Assembly: GCF_022539315.1 (NCBI RefSeq)
Contig: NC_066333.1
Span: forward strand, 9,267,001-9,331,000
Direction of reading: 5' to 3'
DNA length: 64,000 bases
DNA from: Serinus canaria
Taxonomy: Eukaryota; Chordata; Aves; Passeriformes; Fringillidae
Shown: piece after piece, positions 57,351 through 64,000 of the stretch
Numbering within the stretch: the first letter of the stretch is position 1
Layout of the letters: each line of letters begins with the position of its first letter
Notes under the pieces: generated by a model
Seen by the model: the letters and a program-made list of their open reading frames with translations, nothing else
Databases searched by the model: none
What the model was told of the DNA's origin: nothing
Program-made: the position numbers and the translations under genes

Positions 57351-59854
57351 CTGACATCACCTTAAATATAGCAGCATGAATATGCTACTGTAATAAATCT
57401 TTTCAGCTTTTAATTTCAATTCAAAAAATATGTTCGTTGAGAATATCTTCTTTCCCCAGTAGCCTTCTCCTGTCTCAGATGTGCCACACTCCCAGGCACC
57501 ATCTGACACAGCCTTGTCAAGAAGGTGAAGAGGTGCCACCTCCACCCAGCACCACAGGGCTCAAAAAATCTTTTGCAGATCCAGAAAGAGCAGTGAAATG
57601 CTGGTTTTACCTGTTCCAATTATCGTTTGGAGAGAGAGGTGATTAATCTCCTTAAGCTGTAACAAAAAAACAGGTTGACCACTAAAACCTGAGCTTACAC
57701 TGGGAAAATTTCTCCATTATAATTTTTTCAGGGGAGACAGGGTGAAGGTGAAGGTGGGCTCAGTCCTTCATAGAATTTTATACCCACAGCTCAGGAGGAG
57801 GATGGAGCACAGCGAAGTATCCAGGAAAGAGAGATTTGATTTATAAGTGAAGCATCAGCAAATGTCTTAAAAGGTCTCCTGGGAGTTTGTAATACTTTGG
57901 AAGAGCTGAGAGTAATAAAATGGAATAAAATCAATGACAGAGCCAAGTTTCTATCCTGCCCACCACCAGCACAGTGAGTGCTGCTTCCTGTGGGCAGAGG
58001 GGACCCTGCAGTGGGGTCTGAATGCTTTGTCCACTCAAAGCTGAGGACTTGGGAATGGTCCAGCTCATGTTGAGGTCTGATGACCTTCATCAAGACAGCA
58101 GGTGCTTCACCAGGTATCAGAAACATCCCCCTGACAATTCTGGTATCACTTGGCAATCTTGTGATTACTCAAGGGCTTTAATTGTCTCTTTGTTTTTTAG
58201 TTTATCATGGAACTATAGATTTATTCAGAGGTTTGGATGGTGACTAGAGTGAAGATAGTATCTAGATTTCTTGCAGAAATGTCAGATGCTGGGAAATGGG
58301 TCTATAAATAACACAAATTTTGTGCTCAAGGAATATTTTCTGGTTGTATTTTATGAATTGGAATCATGGTTATCATCAATGAAGTGCTGGAGAGCCAGTT
58401 ACTACAGCACATAAAGATCACCAGCTTGGGTCTGCAAGTGATGTGCTGGTAGTGTCCTCTCTGGCAGGAGATGTGAAATGTTACAGCTCTCATTTTGCTG
58501 GGAAAAAAAAAAATATCCCAGCTATGATACCATCCATCTTTTCCTGCATATGGAGCATTATCACCAAGTGTCGGTGGCAGCACCTGACACTTCCAGGCTG
58601 GCCTGATAACACACCTCCCATCCCAGATACGTGCCAGACAAACATGTGGAGCTGCTCCAAAGCCATGGCAGCTTTCGTGGCACAGATTTGTGGAAAAGAG
58701 CAGTCCACGGCTTTTGTGGGTGAACATATGCAAGGCAGCACAGATTCAGGCTGCTGGAGCTGCAGCAGGCACCACAAACCAAAAATAAGTGTCTCTGTAG
58801 CCTTTAGGCCAAGACTAGCACTAACTAGACTAGTTAGTCACAAGACCATTAAAGTCTCTCTGGTTTCAAGCGGAGCGGAGTGAATGCAAAAACCTCTCTG
58901 CAATTTTGTGGTCCTGCTAATTTTTTTGGGGCTGGTTCAATCAACATTGTGCTGTTGCATTTGTTTTCTCAAAAGGGCCTGCCCAGGGCTGTTACCTACA
59001 CTTTGAGGGAAAAATTACTTTTTGCATTATAATTTCTATTTTGAAATGAACATTGCAGTCATTTTAAACGGGCTTAGCTTAGACTTGGTGAAATCTTTGG
59101 TTCAGCCTGATCTCTCTGCTTTAAGGCTGTCAAACTGAAAGGAATTAAAATGCAGAGAATGTGATTTAGAAAAGAAAATGCAACCTGGCAATTTAACTTT
59201 GCTACAGGGATAAAGTTTTAAGAAATGATTCACAGTTTGGGTGTCTTTTGCCTTGGGAGCCTGAGGTTGGACTCATTAAAGAAAAACAATTTTCAGAAAA
59301 TATTAAACACCCACCTTTGGAAAAGCCATTCTCAGCAGGTAGGGAAAGATGATCTGTTTGAAAATCTCAGCTCAGACTTAAATTAAAAAATAATAAAAAT
59401 TAAGCCATGGAGTACAATGGAGTAACTGTGATACTCCATGGGCAACCAGGCCAAAAGCAGATCTGAGAAGAGGAAACACCAGTGAAAAGACAGCAGTGAT
59501 GCTCATGTTAGAAGGAGGTGTAAATAAATAGGATTTTAAATTATTCTAAAGTAGTAGTCACAGAATAGTGGCAGAACAAGATGTGGTCAATATTCTTTGG
59601 TTGTGAGGACAGAGACCATGAGGTCTCCAGGATTTTGGGACTTGTTGCTGCTAGATGTGAAATGAGGCAAACTGGAGGACTTTTACAGGGATCTGGATTG
59701 CTGATTATAATTTCGGTTATGTGGGGACTCTTCTGCTCTAAGAAATGTGAATGAGGGAATTTAAGTTCCTAGATGTGCATCTCATCTTTTAATTTAAATT
59801 TAAATAAATAAATAATTGGGAATAAAAGCAGAGGGATCTGATATAATTTCCAGC
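57351..59854. other. Unique non-coding sequence
   Basis: I see no gene. A short perfect palindrome (58821-58837) is listed separately. A 146-codon plus-strand frame (58443-58883) has no recognised domain. Confidence 0.5.
58821..58837. repeat. Short palindrome CTAACTAG-A-CTAGTTAG
   Basis: Two perfect 8-bp arms flank one central base, and GACTAG/TTAGTC-like bases lie near by. It may be chance or a dimer-binding site. Confidence 0.6.
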
Positions 59855-60060
59855 ATTAAATAAAATGCTGAACCTAACTAAAACCCTCTGATGGTGAAAT
59901 AGGAGCTATATAAAATTAATCCCATTATTGTGCTCTAAAACATCATTAATAGATATAGAGGTTTTGGCAAATGCTGTTAATTTAACAATACCTTTTCTCC
60001 TAAATATTTCATAGCTGGCTTTTATTTCTTTTATTAAATAGTCACTTTAGAAGGAAGGTA
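59855..60060. other. Candidate conserved non-coding element
   Basis: This AT-rich unique block has AAATTAATCCCATTA and GTTAATTTAAC (59976-59986) strings, resembling paired homeodomain or HNF1-like half sites. Inferred only. Confidence 0.25.
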
Positions 60061-60289
60061 AACTCCCTCTCAGTGATGTTCAGGAGCACACAACCTACAG
60101 GGTTGTAGGGAGGTTTTTCTGAAGGATCCATAGGAATTAGCCAGCTCAGCAAAGGGGTGAGGAGGAATCCCTGTGTGTGAGTGGCCCCACAGGCTGGCTC
60201 ATCCCATGGCAGTGTGTCCAGCAGTGCTGCAGCAGGCTGATATTGCATTTGCAGGGTGATAATCTCCTGCTGATCAATTCAGAGCCCGG
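60061..60289. other. Unique non-coding sequence
   Basis: I see no gene or repeat in this short interval. Confidence 0.5.
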
Positions 60290-60720
60290 GCAGAGCACAC
60301 CCTGCAATCCCCGCGCACGCAGAATAACAACGGCGCTTCCCGAGGAGTCCCATTCATTCCAGTGGGACTCTCTTGTAATCAATATATTTGTTCCCAAATT
60401 ATAGTGCTATTGGTCCAACTTGATCTTTATTCCCATGAACCAATTGTATGTGCAGAAGGCCTGGAAACGATGCCACAGCCAGGGCTGCTCTCTTCCCACT
60501 GCCATTGTTCCAGGGCTCCCGTCCTTGGAGTTATTGTTCAAGCTGCCAGTTATCTCTGAGTGCTCCCAGCAGATGTTGGGGGGAGGGGGCAATTTATTTC
60601 TTTCTTTTTATGAAGTTTGCCTCTTTATGGGCTTGCCCCGACAAGACATTAATGCTCTTTGCTCTCCCCTACGCTGTGTTTTGTTTCTTTAAGTTGGAAA
60701 ATATTTAGAGAGGAAAAAAT
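60290..60720. other. Candidate conserved non-coding element with retained CpGs
   Basis: The first 60 bases hold a cluster of CpGs (about 60285-60345) unusual for this region. They are followed by AT-rich unique sequence with AATCAATATATTTG and ATTGTTCAAG strings and a G-rich GGGGGGAGGGGG run (about 60579-60590). This mix of local CpG retention and non-repetitive AT-rich DNA is a good candidate for a regulatory element. It is not proven. Confidence 0.33.
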
Positions 60721-61341
60721 GTGTTTTCTTGCTGTTCAAAATAATAATAATTTGCCTGTGGAAATTTCCTACTGACTTGAAAAGGAGCCCTAAATTTGCT
60801 GATAGTAAATAAAGGACAATCCTGCTTTCACTACAGTCAGTGTAACTGTTCTTGAAGGGTTTCATGGGTGCTGATTTGGATGCAGAGCTGCCCACAATGA
60901 GGTGTTTCTGGTTTGTGAACACCCACCAAGATCCAGCACTAATTTTTTTCTGTGGTAGAACAAAAACCGAGAGTCTGTGGACAGATTTTGAAGACATAGG
61001 ATTGCATCAACACACTAGTTAGCAAATCAAAACCTAGTTATCATAAGAAAGTTCCTCAGATTTGGGAGTTGGATAATCTTAACAGACAGAAGAGACTTCT
61101 GAGCCATAGCTTGGTCTCTGGGATGACTTTCCTGGTCATAAAAGATGGGAGCCTAAAGTTCCTTCCAAAGAAGAGCTTTTCACTCTACATCTTCTTGATG
61201 ATCCACTCAACCCCGAATCAAGTGATGGGGAATGACAGTTCTCAGTTTTCTGCTCTCCCATGTGCACATGAGAAATGAGCAGGGAAGCCCAGAAGAAAGC
61301 TGGTTGATGTGGATTTGTCTCTATAGAGCATTTTACCCTTG
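60721..61341. other. Unique non-coding sequence
   Basis: I see no gene. A 102-codon minus-strand frame (60689-60997) has no recognised domain. Confidence 0.5.
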
Positions 61342-61510
61342 ATCATAGAATCACAGAACCACAGAATTGTTCTGGTTAAAAGGGATGTTAAAACTCATCT
61401 CATCCCAACCCCCTGCCATTGGCAGGGACAGCTTCCACTAGACCAGGTTGCTCCAAGCCCTATCCAACCTGGCTTTGAACACTTCCAGGGATGGGGAATC
61501 CAATGATTCA
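61342..61510 (-). mobile_element. CR1 LINE 3' fragment (minus strand)
   Basis: It begins with ATCATAGAATCACAGAACCACAGAAT, three imperfect octamers. Then come the reverse-complement CR1 tail strings: CCAACCCCCTGCCATTGGCAGGGACAGCTTCCACTAGACCAGGTTGCTCCAAGC and CCAACCTGGCTTTGAACACTTCCAGGGATGGG. This is one of the clearest CR1 copies here. It is 5'-truncated and non-coding. Confidence 0.95.
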
Positions 61511-61739
61511 TCCTGTTTTGGTGACATCTCTTGAAGCAGACAGTTTTCCAGCCAGTTCTGCTCTAGTGCAGCTGAAAATGCAAAGTACCTCAATCCACAA
61601 AGCCCACAGCATCCACACGGAGAGCTCACACCTTTGGAAGTTCACACCCCATCCAAAGTTGGCTTAGCTCCCTGCCTAGCCCTGACATAATTTCTGAACA
61701 CTTAACCAGCAACAAAACAAAATGAAAAATAATCCACAC
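61511..61739. other. Unique non-coding sequence
   Basis: I see no gene or repeat in this interval. Confidence 0.5.
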
Positions 61740-62165
61740 CGTGCCTCGATCAGGGATTAGAAATGTTAACTGCCCAGTGCCTTTTCCTGCAGGGGCACGC
61801 TGCCCCTACACCTTTAATTAGGGTAGCCCGTGGTCCTTGCCATAAAGCTGATAAGTAATAAATAGCTGCCTTTGTCACATGCAAGTTCAGCATTGTGAAA
61901 CGGCACACGGATGGCTTTAAAAAGCCTTTGATTAAACCCAGCACTACAGTAAATCTACAAACACAGAGGAAAGAAAAGAAGCTATTTAGTCTGTGCCAGT
62001 TCCCGGCATTAAGTATGCAAATTTCTCGGTGTCTTCAGCTCCCAAGAACAGCAGGCGCTGAATGCAGCAGCAGCAGCAAGCGGCACGACATCATTCATTT
62101 CAATCATTAAAACAAAAGCGGGATAAATCGCTACCTAATTTGTAAAATATGCTTATCATATAGGC
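61740..62165. other. Candidate conserved non-coding element with retained CpGs
   Basis: About 425 bases of unique sequence carry many isolated CpGs (for example near 61745, 61798, 61829, 61901, 61908, 62004, 62027, 62056, 62081 and 62118). The context is otherwise AT-rich: TTTAATTAGGGTAG, GATAAGTAATAAATAG, ATGCAAATTTC (octamer-like, about 62017-62027) and TGCTTATCATATAGG. This profile is typical of constrained developmental enhancers. It is the strongest such candidate by eye, though alignment is required. Confidence 0.38.
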
Positions 62166-62289
62166 TCTTTGGTCTTTAAGAAAAGCACCAGCTGAATGAG
62201 AATCACTGAATTATTTTGGGGAAAAAAAAATCATAGAATCAATTCTGGTTTTCCCCCTTTCTCAGTGATTGTTCTTTTTTATCTTTTTC

Positions 62290-62348
62290 CTTTCTCTTTC
62301 TCTTTCTCTTTCTCTTTCTCTTTCTCTTTCTCTTTCTCTTTCTCTTTC
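62290..62348 (+). repeat. (CTTTCT)n hexamer, mirror-symmetric pyrimidine tract
   Basis: About ten perfect CTTTCT units form a pure pyrimidine run on the plus strand, within a longer T/C-rich stretch (about 62268-62385). The unit reads the same backwards after rotation, so the run has mirror symmetry and could form an intramolecular triplex (H-DNA). Confidence 0.95.
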
Positions 62349-62508
62349 CCCTTCTCTTTTCTCTTTTTTTCTCTGTTTCCCTTCCCAGTTTCAGGTAAAA
62401 CGTATATGTAGCATTCCCTCAAGCTCCCACATCAAGGTTAGGGAAAATCAGTCTTTTTACCTGAACATGCAAAACTCAACACTCCCATCTCCCCATCTCA
62501 CTCCCTTA

Positions 62509-62606
62509 AAAAAAAAAAAAAAAAAAAAAAAAAACAAAACAAAAAAAATCAAAACAAAACAAAACAAAACAAAAAAAGAAACAAACCCAAACCAAACCAA
62601 AAAAGC
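62509..62606 (+). repeat. Poly(A) and (AAAAC)n tract
   Basis: A run of about 26 A is followed by AAAAC, AAAAAAAC and AAACC-type units and then ACCAAACC. It is a simple repeat of poly(A)-derived type, with no upstream retrocopy recognised. It may be an old retroposon tail. Confidence 0.9.
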
Positions 62607-63654
62607 AGAGTAGAACTGACCAAAGTCCAGCCAGAATCTCTGTGCTGGACATCACCTATCCCTGTCCCATCCAGCCCCTGCTGCCATCCTTGTGCAGTCA
62701 CTCAGCAATCTCCATTCCCCTCTGCATGGGAAAATGTGTATGCAAACAGCCTGATCCTGCATCCTGCAAGAGCTGACAGCCCTGGGTGTTTCACCACCCC
62801 TGCACAGAGGGACAAGCTGTCCCTGTCCCCTCTCTCTGATCCAGAGTGCTCAGCTCAGACCCCATCGCTCCTTACAAACAGCTGCAGAAAGGATTATTGG
62901 TACCCAGGGAGCATCACCACTGGATCCATAAAGAGGCTAAATTCTCCCCCATCTGAATGTGTGCTGGCCTGCAGGTAACCTCTTTCCCAATTAGATTGTT
63001 CCTTTCACATGAGCTCCACCAGCCTCTCTCGGTGGCTGTGTGGGGTGCAGGGGACACCAACGCTCGCAGGGGCTGCCCCTGTAACCTGTCACTGCCTCTG
63101 TGCCTCCTCTGCCTGTGCTCCACGAAGTGTGTGTGATGAGAAACGGGGCCAACAGCCCTGCTCTTGTATGAGAAGTGTCCTTTGATGCTCCCCCAGCTGT
63201 TCAGCCATTCAGCTGTTCCAGGATAGTGCCTCTGGCAGTACAGCTCCCCGCTGTGGCTATGCTGGGGCGTCAGCAGATGGAGCACATCGTGGTTATTGAA
63301 GCTGGATACAGAGGCTGTCAGCAGCCTCACATTGCCTGGCATATGCAAATAGATCCCAGGCATCTGGCTGTGTCTTGGGCTGGCCACGTGCAAAAATGTG
63401 GAAAAACCCCTCTTGGGTTAGGAGACCCAGTAGCCCTGGCTTGGATGGCACCCTGCAGTGGTCACCATGTGATCCATGAGGAGGTGGATAGAAAGCCAGG
63501 GAAGGGGGAGTTTCCAAAAGTAGAAGTACAAATGGTAATGCAAAATGCACACCTGAGAGGTGAGCTGGGCACTGCTGGGACTGAGGGGTGTGACAGAATA
63601 GCCACAGATGGGAGCAGCACCTGCAGCCCCAGAGCCAAGGGAGCAGGGACTGGA
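62607..63654. other. Unique non-coding sequence
   Basis: I see no supportable gene. Frames of 159 and 162 codons on opposite strands overlap at 62914-63663. Their mutual overlap and lack of domains argue for chance. Confidence 0.5.
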
Positions 63655-63885
63655 ATGAAATAAAAGAGAAACTGGTGCACAGGAAGCTCCACCCAAATAT
63701 GAGGAAGAACTTCTTCCCTGTGCAGTAACTGAGCACTGAACATATTGCCCAGTGGAGCTCCCTCACTGGAGATGTCCCAGAACCATCTGGGTGTGCTCTG
63801 AGGTGGCCCTGCTTCAGCAGGGAGGTTGGACCAGGTGACCCACTAGAATCCCTTCCAACCTGACCCATTCTGGGATTCTGTGAAA
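63655..63885 (+). mobile_element. CR1 LINE 3' fragment (plus strand)
   Basis: It carries a CACAGGAAGCTCCACCCAAATATGAGGAAGAACTTCTT-type start and, towards the end, the CTTCAGCAGGGAGGTTGGACCAGGTGACC and CCCTTCCAACCTGACCCATTCTGGGATTCTGTG tail. The end has imperfect CATTCTGG/ATTCTGTG octamers. It is a 5'-truncated non-coding copy of a different CR1 subfamily from the 7.8-kb one, judged by the tail wording. Confidence 0.93.
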
Positions 63886-63940
63886 TGCTTGATGCACCTC
63901 AGAGCCTCGTGACACCTTTTACTTCACTTCAGTATCAGTA

Positions 63941-64000
63941 AATCATAGAATATTCTGAGCTGGAAGGGAGACACAAGGATCATCAAGTTCAGCTCTTGGC
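63941..64000 (-). mobile_element. CR1 LINE 3' end (minus strand), cut by the window edge
   Basis: AATCATAGAATATTCTGAG and CTGGAAGGGAGACACAAGG match the reverse complement of a CR1 terminus. The element continues past the window, so its length and completeness cannot be judged. Confidence 0.88.

Noticed and set aside
57769..57781. TCATAGAATTTTA resembling a CR1 octamer end
   Set aside because: A single partial octamer with no adjoining CR1 sequence.
62231..62250. TCATAGAATCAATTCTGG resembling a CR1 terminus
   Set aside because: The match stops after about 15-18 bases and no CR1 tail follows, so chance or a tiny relic cannot be separated.

Overview
The window looks like intergenic or intronic DNA from a bird, probably a songbird or another neoavian. 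The base for this is six recognisable 3' ends of the avian CR1 non-LTR retrotransposon, with the ATTCTGTG-type terminal octamers and the typical avian CR1 tail wording. There is also a moderately AT-rich, CpG-poor background and a near absence of other interspersed repeats. Nothing here is bacterial or viral in organisation.

I find no gene I can support across 64 kb. The longest open frames are by-products of tandem repeats whose unit has no stop codon (30.7-31.6 kb and 29.3-29.6 kb), or are frames of 100-190 codons with no recognisable domain. One minus-strand frame at 45.49-45.82 kb reads more like protein than the rest and is listed at low confidence. No rRNA, tRNA or known microRNA was recognised by eye.

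Layout: 0-19 kb is unique sequence with several AT-rich, TAAT-rich blocks that look like conserved non-coding elements, one CR1 end (7.8-8.0 kb) and an (AC)n microsatellite (11.5 kb). At 19.28-19.37 kb lie two back-to-back perfect hairpins. From 24 to 34 kb is a repeat-rich stretch: poly(A) at 24.75, a (TGGA)n array at 26.2, an 18-bp minisatellite at 29.3, an 885-bp pentanucleotide array at 30.7, and at 33.3-33.8 a (TCCTC)n array interrupted by about 390 bases of very CpG-dense sequence with no TT dinucleotide. From 34 to 64 kb unique sequence with candidate conserved blocks alternates with CR1 ends at 45.0, 48.5, 61.3, 63.7 and 63.95 kb, and with pyrimidine and poly(A) tracts at 62.3-62.6 kb.

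No gene interplay can be described. The best interpretation is a gene-poor regulatory landscape or a large intron. The conserved-element calls rest on composition and motif density alone and need a cross-species alignment. The most unusual observations are the TT-free CpG-dense insert (possibly an assembly artefact), the double hairpin, and the indel-free G-rich pentamer array.
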